From Cryptomeria japonica (taxonomy: Eukaryota; Streptophyta; Pinopsida; Cupressales; Cupressaceae), in the NCBI RefSeq assembly GCF_030272615.1, contig NC_081412.1:102848796-102912795 (forward strand): DNA of 64,000 nucleotides. The letters run 5' to 3'. Made by a program: the position numbers and the translations under genes. A model generated the notes under the pieces. That model had not been told where the DNA came from. It saw only the letters and a program-made list of their open reading frames with translations, and searched no databases. This document shows positions 33,643-46,127 of this stretch, piece after piece; within the stretch, counting starts at the first letter, position 1; each line of letters begins with the position of its first letter.

Positions 33643-35565
33643 GAACCCAATCCTTTTATATGAGATCATATGTGATTTATTCTCTCACAAGGATGGGTAG
33701 CTTTGATGGCTTTCCAAGAAATGGGCCCATGGGATGTGGACTAGTACAGTTGAAGGTTCATGAATGTTATCCCCACTTGTACCTATCCAACACTAGTTCA
33801 TTCAAATTGGTGATTGACAATTTCACTATGTACTTGACTAGGTTTATGCAAAATGAGCTTCATACAAGAGTGTCACTAGGAGCCAGGGCACTAATACAAA
33901 CGTTTGGGGCCGTGTTCTTGTAGTTTCCCCAAAGTTTACTTATATCAGGACACAAGGATTTTCCTACCAGCCTCATAAATTATCAAGATACCTGTTAGAT
34001 AAGCTGGTATTGCTGGAACTTATGAGATAATTGACAGCCTATGACCAAATTTAGTAAAAGAAAAGAAAGTTGTCCATCGAATTTCCTGTTGTCCTTGGCG
34101 ACTACGTGGAGTTGTGCCCAAACTTGGCAGTAGCTGAAAAGGCAGTAGAGGAATTGGCATCCTACCATTTACCATTCTACACATCCAGATCTCACTACGA
34201 TCCATATCATAAAATCAGGAAAGTTGCTGGAGTGAAGTTTGTGCACAAGTTTCACATGGAAGATTTTTGGGCTAGTGTTAGGTATGACCTTGAGGTCAGG
34301 AGGAAAATGTTTTCCAGACTACCCCTTAACATGATTAGAATTGGTGAAATAATGCAAGTGTCGGATCAAATGAAAGAGGATCCAAACGTGGTGTAGCCGG
34401 AATATGAGAAGGTAAAGGACTAGCCTATACAGCTCCTGGATTGGTCAGAACCCGAAGTTGATGATCTAGACATTTTAGCTAGACCGGTTATGAATTTCAC
34501 CAAGCATTGGATCGACCAACATGTCAAGGCGTTGAAGGAAAAAAAATGTTCGCATAAGTTACCAGCTAATAGGAAATCTGGATTCCCATAGTGAGGCTAC
34601 AGAAGGGTCATCATAGTTCCAAGTTGAGGAAGGAGAAATCCAACAGAAAGGAGTTGGAACTGGTGAAGAAAAGAATGCTCCAAAGAAGCCTAGGGCAAGG
34701 AAGAGGAAGGAAGTTCAACCACAAGTCCAACAAGAAGCCCAATTGGATGTTCAACATGAAGTCCACCAGGAATAACCACAATAGAAAAGAGCAAGGATGG
34801 AAGAAGTTCAAACCCTAGCTAGTTCTTCCAGCATGCGAGAAGTGGAAATGTTTGTATAGGAAAATCCACTAAATTCGCCACACGACAATTTTCGTGATAG
34901 CACGCTTGCACAGGATGTTCTCAGCGTTAGCGCTGCACACAGGCCGACTCAGCCAAGAGGTCAAAGACAAGAACTTCCTCTCCATCTAGAAGAACCACGC
35001 CAGGATAGTTTCGTAGAAACAATCCTTGGAGAAATGGAGGAAACTTCATAGGAGCATGCACATATGGAGATTCAGGGAAAAGGAAGTATATGACTTCTCC
35101 AGATGGTATTGTGCAGTAATATTAGGAAAAGAAGCCTTCAAGAAGTCAAATGAAGAATCAACTTGGCTAAGGAGGATACTCAAAAAAACTCAGATGGAAA
35201 TCCTCTCCTCAACAAAGGAATTGTTTGCGCCATAAATGGGAGATAAGGAAATGACCACAAATAATTTGAAGAGCAAGGTCAAGGAATTCGTTTTCAAGGA
35301 CATGAGTTCTTTCTCGGCGAGTCACTTGGATGACATTTTCATATTCATCAATTTCATGAACAAGATTCAGGAACTCAAGCCAGCATGGGAGAAGACTCTC
35401 AGTCAGTGTGAAAAGGATACAACAGTCATGGAGTACAAGTATGAGACTACTCCTAGTGTCCCTGTGGATGAACTCAAGATAGTTATGTCTAGGTTCATTG
35501 ACTTTGCCAACAAAGAGAGCGATAAGGGATGCTTACTTCTAGATGATGAGTTGTTTGATGCTTAG
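33643..35565 (+). pseudogene. LTR-encoded accessory ORF remnant (copy b)
   Basis: The N-terminal third is missing. Coding resumes with the block TQSFYMRSYVIYSL, which parallels SQSFYMSLYIVHLL in copy E and TKSFHMSSYIIYAL in copy a. It continues through GPMGCG, EFPVVLGDYVELCP and DWSEPEVDDLDILARPV, and ends in a helical C-terminal domain (NFMNKIQELKPAWEK, SRFIDFANKE). That domain aligns with IEKIKELEPGWD and SRFIAYAKKE of copy a. There are several frame changes and stops (33921, 34397, 34590 area). It lies directly upstream of the LTR promoter, as in copy a. Confidence 0.75.
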
Positions 35566-35629
35566 TTGACTTCTAGTTGTTGGTTCTTTACTCTAGTTCT
35601 TTTTGCATAAAAGGTGGTCGTTTACTTTG

Positions 35630-35717
35630 AAACCCTAATTAGGGTTCCATCTTGTAATCTCAACCCTTGATTGCAAATCAATCTTGGCCATTCATTTGTG
35701 GAAGGTTCTCTATAAAT
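35630..35717 (+). promoter_or_regulatory. LTR b promoter
   Basis: AAACCCTAATTAGGGTT (35630-35646, last base of the palindrome mutated) lies 64 bp before TATAAAT (35711-35717). Confidence 0.7.
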
Positions 35718-36580
35718 GGCCCATGCCTTCTCATTTGTAAATCATTAGATAGCTCATTAGAAATAGAGTGCTCTTGCTCTTTAGAGCAGTAGAGTAGGAG
35801 AAGGAGAAGACATTGTTGTAAGACTTGGAGAAATAAATTTGATTTCATTCAAGATAAGGTGGATTCATATTTATTTCAGCTTTTTGCATGGTGTTCCTTT
35901 GATTTCTCAAATTCTTAGAAGTGCATTGATGTTAATGGAGAATGTGACAATGTTTGATGAATTTCAATGGTTCATACTTTTTGCACTTAGATGATTTATG
36001 TTTGCAGTGTAAAGTTAGCCTGAACCTTTTCTATATATATGGTTAACTTCTATCATGGAATGTACATTGTCCGTTATGATGGTGTTCATTGTGATATGAA
36101 AACTCTTTGCATAATCCCTAGAAGATTGCACCAGTTCTTGTGGAGTTGTTGTTGAGCATGGCAAAGAAGGACTTGGTTACTAGGAATTTGTCCATTGGAG
36201 CATGATCCATTACCCTCATTGTCCCTAGGAGTAGATCAGAACTTCTTAACCTTTTCCCTTTTGTCCTTTTTTTTCAATTCCAGTTAAGTCCGTTCAAGGA
36301 AGAAGCATCACAATCCTGCAATATCAAATGATGAAGTTCAAACCATAGCATCAAGAGAAGTGAAGAACAACAAAAGCGTAAGTCCCCCTTGGATTACCAA
36401 CATACATCAGCCAAAATGAGCTATATACATCATAAAGTCGCAAGTTTGTGTAGGAACCTTGGAATCACTTTTATTAACTTTTGCAATCTTAACATAAAAG
36501 GCGATTTTGCTCAAGAAAGGATAAGGTGTCTTTGGCATTTTTTATTCTATGTCGGTGTGGTCACAAAACACCCATCAACA

Positions 36581-38175
36581 CTACTCAACCTAGTGCCTAG
36601 TGAACTTCAAAACTGGCCTGCTTAGGACATCCAAATCATCAACTTCTGGTTCTGACCAATTAGGCGCTTGAATAGGCCTATCCTTCTCTTTTTCTTACTC
36701 TGGTTGAAGTTCTGAACAATATTCTCATCCTCTTCAATCTGATCTAGTACTTGTATAACTTCACGAAATCTTATCAACCTGAGAGGCAATATGGAAAACA
36801 TCCTCCTTTTGACTTCAAAGTTATCCTTGGCATTAGCCCAATAATCCTCTAGTTGAAACTTGTGTTTGTGCTTTATGCCGGCTACCATCCTAAATTTTTG
36901 TACATACCAAGGAATGTCTCTGAGGTATGAGGTGCTAATTGGTAGAATAATAGTTCATCCATTATTTTTTCCTGCTGCTGCCAATGACAAGCACATTTCC
37001 TCATAATCTCCTATGACAATTGGAAATTCAAGCCCCAACTTCTTCTTCTTCTTTTGAATTTTTTCATAGGCAATCAACTGTCTAGTAACCTATAATAGCC
37101 CCATCTTATATGTTGGATATCTTGGAAGTTTATATGGTTGGGCAGAAAATCCTTGGACCCAGATATAAGTAAATTTTGGAAGTTGAATGTACCAAGCTCC
37201 ATACTTCTTTACTAACTCTCTTGCCTCCTGCGACAACCTTGTGTGAAGTCCTCCTTGCAAAGATTTGGTGATATGCATAGTGAAGGTGTCGCTTTCTTTC
37301 TTGAAAGAAGTAGGACCATATAAGTGCAATTGCGGATAACACTCACGAAATTTCAGTTGTCCTGGTCCACATCCCGTGGGTCCTTTGCTTAGTAACCCGC
37401 TGAATTTGCCCATTCTGACCAACAGGTGGACAATATACAAGCTCATGTAGAAAGATTGAGATTGCTTTAAATTCCTCAGCTGCTCGTCCAAGTTGTTGCC
37501 GATTATTTTTGCCCAGTCTACCACCTTTATGCCTTCCATTACTTCACCAATGAAGTAAAACATCCAAGATTCAAATATGTAGGCCTGCAGACACCCCATG
37601 GCCTTGCTCATCATCAGCACAACATTGGCATATTTTTGCTTAAAATCCATGTTGGTGATTCACTTGGGCAACTTTGAAATGTGAGGCTTCGGCTTCTGCA
37701 TCCACACCTTATTGATGATTCCAACGCATCTCTCAAAGCTAGAATCATAAATCAACTTTGCTCTTTCCTTGGTCTTATATGTCATGGATTGGAATGCAAG
37801 AATTCCAAAAGCCTCTCCAATTGACTCTGCGGTAGGATTCGCCAAGAGTTTGCCATCAGGTGCCATAATCGCTCTTCTTTCAGCATTATAATGCTTTGCA
37901 CACTCCATAATCAGCCCCGAGCAATGGATGGCAGGAGGAAAGCCGACAGCTACTACAATTCCACTTCTGACTTTCATTCTGGCAGTGGCTGAGGGAGGAT
38001 GTCCGTCAATTCCAAATACTCTCTTTTTAAATTCCCCCAACTTGAAAGTTCCCAAGCTGGTATCATTGACTTTTCTCCATTTTGAAATGATTGGTGTCTT
38101 TGGGAGAAATCCTCTTCGTTCGTTCTTGATTTGTGCCTGTCGGAAAGTATTTGCGGCCTTGCTGGATTCTGCCAT
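36581..38175 (-). pseudogene. LTR-encoded accessory ORF, N-terminal two thirds (copy E)
   Basis: The minus frame starts MAESSKAANTF at 38175. It keeps one frame through stops at 37660 and 37090, then shifts frame before NWSEPEVDDLDVLSRPV at about 36640. It is cut at 36580 by LTR b and resumes at 29968. Blocks shared with copy a: TSLGTFKLGEFKK, CSGLIMECAKHYN, FESWMFYFIGEV, GPTGCGPGQ, LPKFTYIWVQG. Part of LTR E. Function unknown. The conservation of many separate blocks between three copies argues that it was once a real protein. Confidence 0.78.
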
Positions 38176-38189
38176 TCCTACAAAATAAA

Positions 38190-39690
38190 ATAATTAACAT
38201 TAAATTCTTGACAAAAGAATTCAAGAAATCCACCAAGGAAAGTATCCCATGCTGTCAATTCCAGACTTGGAATAAATAAAAACTTCCAAAATAAGAACTT
38301 CTGGAAAATGATAAAAAACTTCGCTCTGACTTTCTTCAATTTTCTCTTGCTTCGAATTTCTTAAAAAAATCGTGTGAAGAATGAATTCCAAATCTATGCC
38401 TAAATAGAAGTCATCCACGAAGTTACTAAGTTGGTGAGGGGATAATTTAGCAGTTGCATCATTTTTTTTCAATCATGCGTCATGCTTCTCTAGACAACTT
38501 GCCATTCTAGTGGACCTTGCCATTATTTTTTGAGTTCAAAAATAGGAACTATAATTTTCCAAGTTGTGCCTCATTAATACGGAATATTCCTTTTTGCATG
38601 TTGCAAACTCATCTTTTCAAGATCCTTTCTATCTTGGATGTACAAGATTTTGGAAGATTTTCTTGCCTTGGAGGAATTTTAATAATTTTTTCCAATTTTA
38701 AAGAATTTTTGAACGTCTGTTAATCTTGGAGAGAGAAATTTTTTCCTTGGTGGAATTTTGCCTTGAAGGAATTTTTAGATGCTCATGTATACTCTATCCT
38801 GAAGGGAGATTTTTCTGACAACCAACCATTTTTTCCATGTCCAAGGAATTTCATTCTATCCAGAGTTCTGAGGAGAGAAATCTTCAATACTTAACCAATT
38901 TTTTCCTTGTCCTGGAGTTCTATCAACTTGGGCGCATTTTGGCCCTAAGGAAGGAATTTTACTAAGGAGGAAAATTCCTCCTTGTCATGCTTTAAGCGCT
39001 CTCCCTCCAACCTTGGGCGCAAATTTGCCATAGTGGAGAAATTTGGCGTAAACAAGAAATTCTTCCTTGACTAGATTCTGGCGCTCTCCACCTGTCTTGA
39101 AGCACATTTTTGAGGGGGTGGAGGAATTTCCTTGGAAAGGAAAATTCCTCCCCAACATGGTTTGGGGTCTTGATGAAATTTGTCTTTTAGAGGAAGATTT
39201 TGAGAAATTCTTCCATGACAGCTTGGATTTTGTGCCCAGGAATAGACTCTTCCATGCCTTAGAATAGATTTTCATGCCTTTGCCATTTTAGGAAAGAATT
39301 CCTGACAGCACCAAATTTCTGATCGTCTACTTGCTTTTTCAACTTTTTCTAGATTTAGAACTTGGAATTTCAAGAATGTTCTGCCATCAATGTCCTACCA
39401 ACTGCTAGAGATAGACCTGCCAAAAATAGACTTACTAAAAATACTAAGTTCTTCCAAACATCAAATTAGGGCAAACCGGGGCACAAGGACACTTACTAAA
39501 ACTAGACACTATTCAAAATAGCAAGTTTGTTTAAACGCAAAATTAGGCAAATCGGGACGTAGTGAAACTTATTAAAAATAGTAAGTCATCAGAATTCACT
39601 CAAATTTCACTGGTAGCTTCGTTGAAGGGTTCTTACTTCATTGCTTCATTCAGATTTCTCAAAACCCTAAGTTCCAACCTAACTACAGCA
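38190..39690 (-). repeat. LTR E segment 3: hairpin region upstream of the ORF
   Basis: Non-coding. GGAGGAAAATTCCTCC-type palindromes lie near 38961, 39050 and 39133. Type C hairpin sequences lie at 39430-39449 and 39567-39586. The block 39350-39680 mirrors 30175-30560 of LTR b. The expected LTR start module is absent, so E is truncated near 39.69 kb. Confidence 0.7.
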
Positions 39691-40208
39691 AAGACTAGAA
39701 CTTTAAATTACATTGATGCACAAACTTAATGAATACAATGATAAGATTAAAGGAATAGAGTTTTCCACGTGCAGATTAAGAGGATTGAATGATGCTGTTA
39801 TTAATTAATGACTACTTATTAATAACCTTAGCTAAGAAGCAGTCATCCTAATAAACTATTAATTAAAGGCAAATAATTTGCAATCCTAAACAAATGAATA
39901 GTAACAAATCAGTTCCATGTAGCCACGAAGGGACAACAGTCAATAGGAAGAGGCACGCCCTTATGAAGGAAGACGTCCCTTGCAGGAAAGAATGACTCTA
40001 CGCCTTATTTTAGAAGATATAAAGATTGATCTACAAGGAAGAAGAGAGGGGCATCGAAAGATAAGGAAAGGTGAAAGGTTAATTTCGGTAGATGTCAGCG
40101 AATTGTATCTTGCTACCAACTGTATGCTGAACAATAATTGTTATACTATTAATGTTTCTTTCTGAGAATATTCTGCTGTAACTTACAATATCTGAAATAT
40201 AAGTGAAA

Positions 40209-40275
<67 letters not shown>

Positions 40276-40763
40276 TACTACTGTCAGTATTTAAGAAGAT
40301 GGGATTGAGTTGTTTCCAAAGAGGGGCAGTCTAAATCCAATTAATAGGATGATTCCAAAGATAGGGCAAGGATCAGCATCCCGTAGACTTTGAGGGCATG
40401 GTCCCAAGATAGGGTAAGGGTTTGGATCTGTAAACTTTGAGGGAGCCTATTGTACTTTGGTCTCTAAGCGCTTTGGTAACATAGACATTCTCTTCTTCCT
40501 TAGAATTGAAGTAGTACAAAGGTTGACACTTACATTAAAAATTCTGGATGATAAAATTAATTATCTAGTTGATGGAATTAATTATCTAGTATGGTAGATG
40601 AACAATTTACTTATTAATAATTGATAAATTAATTGAACTATGTAATATCACAGATTTGATTCATGTTAAGATAGATTTGTCTCCTAATCAATTTAGTTTA
40701 AGTCATAATTATATTGAAATAGATTAATTATGGTCATGCCTAAACCTAGTAGGGGACATTACA
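39691..40763. other. Unassigned AT-rich block with LTR-like end
   Basis: It ends at 40763 with GGGGACATTACA, like the inverted ends of the 30863-33105 LTR, so it may be a minus-strand relative. I see no matching left end. It contains an (AT)n microsatellite and a diverged direct repeat (AGATAGGGNAAGG, 40359-40410). No ORF of note. Confidence 0.35.
40207..40277. repeat. (AT)n microsatellite
   Basis: About 35 AT dinucleotides with one GT interruption. Confidence 0.95.
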
Positions 40764-41777
40764 TAGAACAAGGACTGCAATGTCTGCATTTAGTAGGAAG
40801 GAAGAAAAATCTTCCCAATCTGGTAATAGTGAGTAATTGTATGACAAGAATTTCAAACCATTTTTTTTTTCCAAATATGTGAATTGAGGGATTTTGGTCT
40901 CTTGCCCTTTGTATTAAATTTTAAAACAAGGTTACATTTCAAGTATGAAGATTGCCAATGAGCTGCAATCAAGATGTAAAAGGACTATCTCTGAACTAAA
41001 GAATCCCTTGTTGAAAATCAGGGAACTCCATTTTCAACTAACCATAGAAGAAATAATGAATCAAGGCAACATATTCCAACAAAAGAATCCAACCCAGACA
41101 CAAAATTACAGAGTCTACCCATCCAACAGAAATGCTCCATAACCAGCAATTGGTGTTTCAGCCCTGCGTTCATTGCTGCCCCAGGGAGCCAGACCTTTGG
41201 TCTTCAATAGAAATCTGATGGCACTACACCTGTCAGCTTGCTCACTGCCCTGGTGAAGAGATGGTGACTAAAACGGATGAAGAAGCTTAGAGAAATTGAA
41301 GTCTGGAATAAACCCTTCCCCACTGCCTTCAACTACAAAAACCTGCAATTTGTCGACCACTCCAGCCAGAGGTAAAAACCTAGCATCAGTTTCTCTGAAT
41401 GATGCCATGGAAAATAGAGCATGGAATCCCCCAGCAGCCATAGGAAGAGTGCAAACAGAGGTAGCCATGGCAAACTCCAAAGCAGCCTCCATTCCTCCTC
41501 TGAACTCCTCCCTTACAAGACTCTGAGCCAGAGCTTTCGTTGCTTATTTATCCGTAACAAATTCCAAAATGTTGGAAATGAACATGGATGTTAAACCATC
41601 ACACATTGATAACCTTTAATTTATTCTTCATCAACGTTATTGCATCCTATTTCTTTAACTACTATGAGCTTGATTAACCAAGCAACTATTGACCTCTAAA
41701 TGCAGTATTGGTGTCCCAATTTTACAAAAAAAAGATAAATCTTATTAATGTGCCTAACTGTTTCAAAAATGGAGCAG
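40764..41777. other. Gene-proximal DNA, possible intron
   Basis: No transposon signature recognised. On the minus strand 41526-41268 has even codon composition and reads EFRGGMEAALEFAMATSVC to a stop after SKLLHPF. I do not recognise it. It could be an exon fragment or chance. The first amidohydrolase exon follows. Confidence 0.4.
41268..41492 (-). CDS. Small hypothetical ORF or exon fragment
   Basis: It has 74 codons with no clear domain. The open frame extends upstream of the Met to about 41530 (AQSLVREEFRGG). It is more G/C-balanced than the surrounding DNA, which is the only reason to list it. Neighbour on the opposite strand of the amidohydrolase exons. Confidence 0.2.
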   Translation of the reverse strand: MEAALEFAMATSVCTLPMAAGGFHALFSMASFRETDARFLPLAGVVDKLQVFVVEGSGEGFIPDFNFSKLLHPF

Positions 41778-42665
41778 GTGATTGCATTTAGTGACGAAGA
41801 GGGTGTTAGGTTTCATTCTACCTTCTTGGGGAGTTCAGCTATTGCTGGAATACTTCCAGCAGACATTCTACATATATCTGATAAAAGGTTGGTTCTGTCA
41901 TAAATTGATGATATAAAATGTCTGCTTATCACTCAATTCTGATCTTTGGTGCATGTGCAGTGGATTTACTGTTCAGGATGCACTTAAAGCTAATGATTTT
42001 GATGGAACAGAGGAAAGCCTGCTTCAACTCAAGTATGATCCTCTCTCAGTGTGGGGTTATATCGAGGTTAGCTTGCAAAGCATGCTTAAATTTGTCTTGA
42101 GTATTTTCCTTTGTTGTCCAGGAAGGCTTATACATCTAGATATTCTTTTTTGGTCTATGGAGCAGGTTCACATTGAACAAGGCCCAGTGCTGGAGGCACA
42201 TGGAGTTCCTCTGGGAGTTGTAGTGGGAATAGCAGGACAGACACGATTAAAAGTAAGATTGCTTTCCCCTTTCTTATGAGAACCCTATTAATTGTAAGGG
42301 ATAAGATCAACTTCATGCAATCTCATACCTTTTTGTCACAGAAGAAAAGGATATAACAATTTACAATTAGGTCCATATAATGTGTCAAAAAATGGATCCA
42401 TTGACCTGGTTCTTCTTTACAGGTTACATTGAAGGGTTCACAAGGGCATGCAGGTACTGTACCAATGTCAATGCGTCGTGATCCGATGCCAGCTGCTGCA
42501 GAAGGTATTGTGTTCTTGGAGAAATTATGTAAATATCCAGAAGAACACTTAACTGAAGATGGCAAAGACAATTTATTCGGGATGGGAGATTCAGATGGAT
42601 CAACAGTATGTACTGTTGGAGAAATAGCAACCTGGCCAAGTGCAAGCAATGTTATTCCTGGGCAG
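41778..42665 (+). CDS. AAH: Allantoate amidohydrolase, four internal exons
   Basis: The exons are 41778-41887, 41961-42066, 42166-42252 and 42423-42665. Each has an AG acceptor and a GT donor. Together they give an open frame of about 182 codons with no stop. The protein is an M20-family (HyuC/AllC-type) amidase that releases ammonia from allantoate in ureide catabolism, in plants in the endoplasmic reticulum. Seen motifs: FSDEEGVRF with the acidic metal-binding/catalytic pair, VHIEQGPVLE with a metal-binding His, GSQGHAGTVPMSMRRDP in the dimerisation/substrate region, and WPSASNVIPGQ. The N-terminal exons and the C-terminal part (including the last His) are not in the window. Either long transposon-filled introns separate them or this is a fragment. 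Ureidoglycolate amidohydrolase is the nearest alternative, less likely by the motif wording. Confidence 0.85.
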
Positions 42666-44839
42666 GTTTTGAATATTATTTCTCACTTTTTTGCATCCTT
42701 TTTGAACTTGAATTATGTAGACAAAGTTCACAGAGAGTAACACATTGTCTTAGACAATTTATTATGAAGGCTAAGTGCTCACGCAAATGAAAATGTGGCA
42801 CTATATTATTATGCAAATAAAAAATCTTTGCTAGAGGTTTCCTATCAAAACAAGGGTGTCATCTTTGAGAACATTATTATTTCACAAGTTTTCTTATTAG
42901 CTTTGGAGGCTTTGATCTCATTTATCTGGAATATAAATATATATGAGAATTTTCACTTAAAGAGAATTTCCAAACTGAAGGGAAAGCTGTGAATTCCTTT
43001 TTCAAGCCCTTGGAGCCTATGTTTCTTGTCTGAACTAAAACCAGAACAGAACCAGATGAACTTACAAAGCAACTGTAAATGAATGCTTGAATATACAGGT
43101 AATGGGAAATCATATTGTTTCGATTGCTATGGCCTTTGGATTATGGGGTACTTCCAAACTCCTTTGTTTCCTCTATCCCACATTAGAAAAGAACTGATTG
43201 AGGCCTCTTAACTTGATACAATGCCACATTTTCTTTTTTATGTTGCCTTTAAACTATGTAGGATTATGCATATGTTTTCATCCATCTATACACAAAGTCC
43301 TTGATAAAACCTCTAGCATGCATCTCACCTAAAACATTTCAATAAGATATAAGGCACATATCATTAACATTCATATCTTGAATTTGAAAACAATTGGATA
43401 TTATTAAAATAATCAAAGTAGTACCTGTTAGTCAAGAGTGACTGACACTCTTGTGGACCATCTTCTTTTTGGTGATAATCAGATTGGTTATGAGATGGAT
43501 GCAGTATTTTTCTTTTGCCTTTATCTATGATTTCAAAACATCTGCCAACATAATTATACTTCTAGAATAGCTGAAGAGATTTGGAATATCAAATGTATTG
43601 GATTCTTTTCCTCTCACATGCTTAGATAGTTATTCAGCATTTGATCAAGTAAAATAGTATGTTCATTCATGTGCACAGATAAATCTTAGATTTAACTGAT
43701 TTGCTTCTCCTTTCAAATGACATAAATAGTTAAATTTGATTATTTATCAATTTTCAAGTTTTCACGCGTCCTTTGGACATTCATGCTACCTCATAAATTT
43801 ATCATGAATGTTCACTTAAACCATCTTCGAATGAGAGATTATGACAACCATCCATGAAATGTTGCGGAAGACTTCCATTAACTTGTACAAATGCTTAGAA
43901 GTGCTTCGAAGTTTTTGCTTTGTTTGGTCTAGTTAGATAGTCCAATATATTCCATCTATTCTCCTAGCTGTGAATCTTAATCAAAGGTATTCTGCCATAC
44001 TTATTGGCATCAAATTGTTCTCCATTATGAGGATTTTAATTTTTTTTGGTCACTGCCTCCTGGTTCTTATAATCATATGATTCTGGATGCAATTCCCAAT
44101 ATTTATCATACATTTGACCATGAACATAACAATGCCTACAATGTTTTTTCCATTATTTCTTTGTAAAAGTATTCATAGCATTTTTTCTTTACCTTTCCCT
44201 TTTGTCTTAGAAACACCATGCTTTTTTTGTGCATGCAAACAAGAGGATGAACTCTTCTTGTTATCCATCTCAAAATAATGGACTTGAGAACATGTTTCAT
44301 CTATATCCTTAGGCTTGACCATTAACTCAAACCTTCTTAGATTACTGTCGTGTCCTCTAATATTGTTCATCAAGATAGCATAATCTTGCACATCTTTGCT
44401 CATTTGAACAGGACATAATAACCCTGCATATTGTTGCTCATTTGAACGGCCTTCTTGCAAAATTGGCCTTGTATAATACTACATACTTTGGCCTAAAACT
44501 AACAAGGAGTTCGAAGGTTGGAGTTAGAACATGAACTATTACATGCTCTCTTGTTTTGTTGTTGTAACGTACATTATAAGCATTCGTTCAGCTCTTCACA
44601 TCATGTGGAGGGCAAATGACTGAATAATTGTAGGCAAACTAGTTTGATTTGTTGACCCCTTTCTAGTCACAGGATTCCTCATTCCTTGCCACACCATTTA
44701 TAACATATGTTTACGTTATTTATTCTTGCTTGTGAATAAACATAGCATATGTATTTGCTAAAGTCTTTTAGATGCATATCTTGATTATGTGTTGGTTAAC
44801 TAATATCTTATTTTCCTTGATCCCTATCCTAGAAAGTCA
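42666..44839. other. Intron-like or intergenic DNA
   Basis: AT-rich, with no exon of the amidohydrolase recognised. The minus frame 44460-44173 (RSNEQQYAGLLCPVQMSKDV, Lys/Ser-rich tail) looks like a decayed coding fragment of unknown origin. Confidence 0.4.
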
Positions 44840-45530
44840 TTGAAGTCAAGGGTAACTGCAATCACACCAATTAGAAGCTGATGCAAGAGCTCTCCACAAA
44901 AGAAGAGGAAGTTACACTACTTGAGTCTAAGTGCACATAGCTCCCAATTCTTGATCAACTAGACATTAGCACACCAACAGGCCTAGTTGAGACTTGTGTT
45001 GTACATACAATGAAAGATGAGAATCCAATAAGCCTTTGTCATTCTTTGCAATCTAATTCCATATGCCTGCTTGGAAATTTTGAGAAACACACAAAGGAAC
45101 TGGTTCCAAGTTGCTAAAGCAAATGGAGGACGGTTAAGGCATTGCCAATCTCCTCTAGATGGAGATGAGACTGCACACCATTGGTTGTGGTTATAGTAGT
45201 CATTGTGCAAGGAGAGAAGGTTCTATACTCTTCTCATCATAGTTGAGCATTGGAAAATTGTCTACATTGTGTGTTGCATCAAGAAATTCAAGTATCTTCA
45301 CTTGCACAAGAAGCAATTCCAAACTAGCAAGGACTCATTGCTCACCCAAACAATGTGGAGTAAATTAGTAGATTCATGCTTCTTAGTGCTCTTTGAGGAA
45401 GGAATCTCATGTAGATGCACTAATTTCTCAACCACACCTTTCACTACAACAACATCAACCATGGTGTGCACATCATGCACAAGAACATTCCACTATTCAA
45501 ACATGCAACACATGAAAGCATTCTTGGTGA
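44840..45530. other. Decayed coding-like DNA
   Basis: The plus strand has a stop-interrupted, protein-like frame around 44960-45250 that I could not identify. It may belong to the gypsy element whose gag is at 58436, since LTR D and the 50-kb element interrupt this stretch. Confidence 0.3.
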
Positions 45531-45535
45531 AGACC

Positions 45536-45583
45536 TGTTGTGACCCTTTTCACACATCGCCCCATTGCAAATGGGGATCCCCT
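45536..45583 (+). repeat. Giant-LTR 5' hairpin module, copy 4
   Basis: TGTTGTGACCCTTTTCACA is followed by CCCCATTGCAAATGGGG, located exactly at a target-duplication-defined LTR start. Confidence 0.88.
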
Positions 45584-46127
45584 GTTTTTGCTTTTTAGGG
45601 TTTTGCCTTGGCGTCGCAACTGCTAAGTCTAGTCTTTTTGCAATGAGGGGTGAGAGTTTTTGGGTGGTCATCCAGGTCAAATAGGGAATTCATGCTCAAA
45701 ATAGTGTTTGGACATCGTCAAAGTGCTCAGAAGGCCCGAAGGACAAAAAACGCAATTGCTTAGGGTCAATTCCGACACCTTCCTATTTTTTAAGGAATTC
45801 TGCTTTTTTTTATTTTTGGCACTTTGGGACCAATCCGGAAAGCAACTTTTTTACTTTTTTTTGCTTTTTTGAAAGTAGACCTAGGGTTGGGTCCCTCAAG
45901 TCATGGCATTAGTGCCCATGTCTTCAGAATCAAAAAATTATCTCTAAGTGAAAAAAGCAAGGCAAAAAACCCTAGGCTAGGGTTTTGTTCCAGATGCTCC
46001 AGTCTCCAGATAAGCAGCATGGCAGATCAAACTTGAAGATGGCAGAGATTTAAGGAATTCAAACATGGCACATGGCCAGATCAATGTCAAGTCCGCCTTC
46101 AAAAAGCATCCTTCCACTTCGCTCGAA

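Larger units (their letters stand above)
29969..36580 (+). mobile_element. Giant LTR b, plus strand, inserted in LTR E's ORF
   Basis: It begins with the 5' hairpin module (first bases TA instead of TG) and ends CCCATCAACA at 36580. Order: module, type C hairpin region, nested solo LTR (30863-33105), LTR fragment (33227-33640), accessory ORF remnant (33643-35565), telo-box palindrome, TATA, R-U5. Left flank GAAC(T) and right flank CTACT do not give a clean duplication. Both flanks are coding sequence of the same minus-strand ORF, which supports an insertion there. Confidence 0.72.

Noticed and set aside
29969-36580. Target duplication for LTR b
   Set aside because: GAACT versus CTACT match at only three of five positions, so I do not claim one.
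33227-40763. TGTAATGTCCCC at 33227 and GGGGACATTACA at 40763 as ends of one element
   Set aside because: Flanks ACCTT and TAGAA do not match, and the interval cuts across LTR b and E, which join correctly without it.
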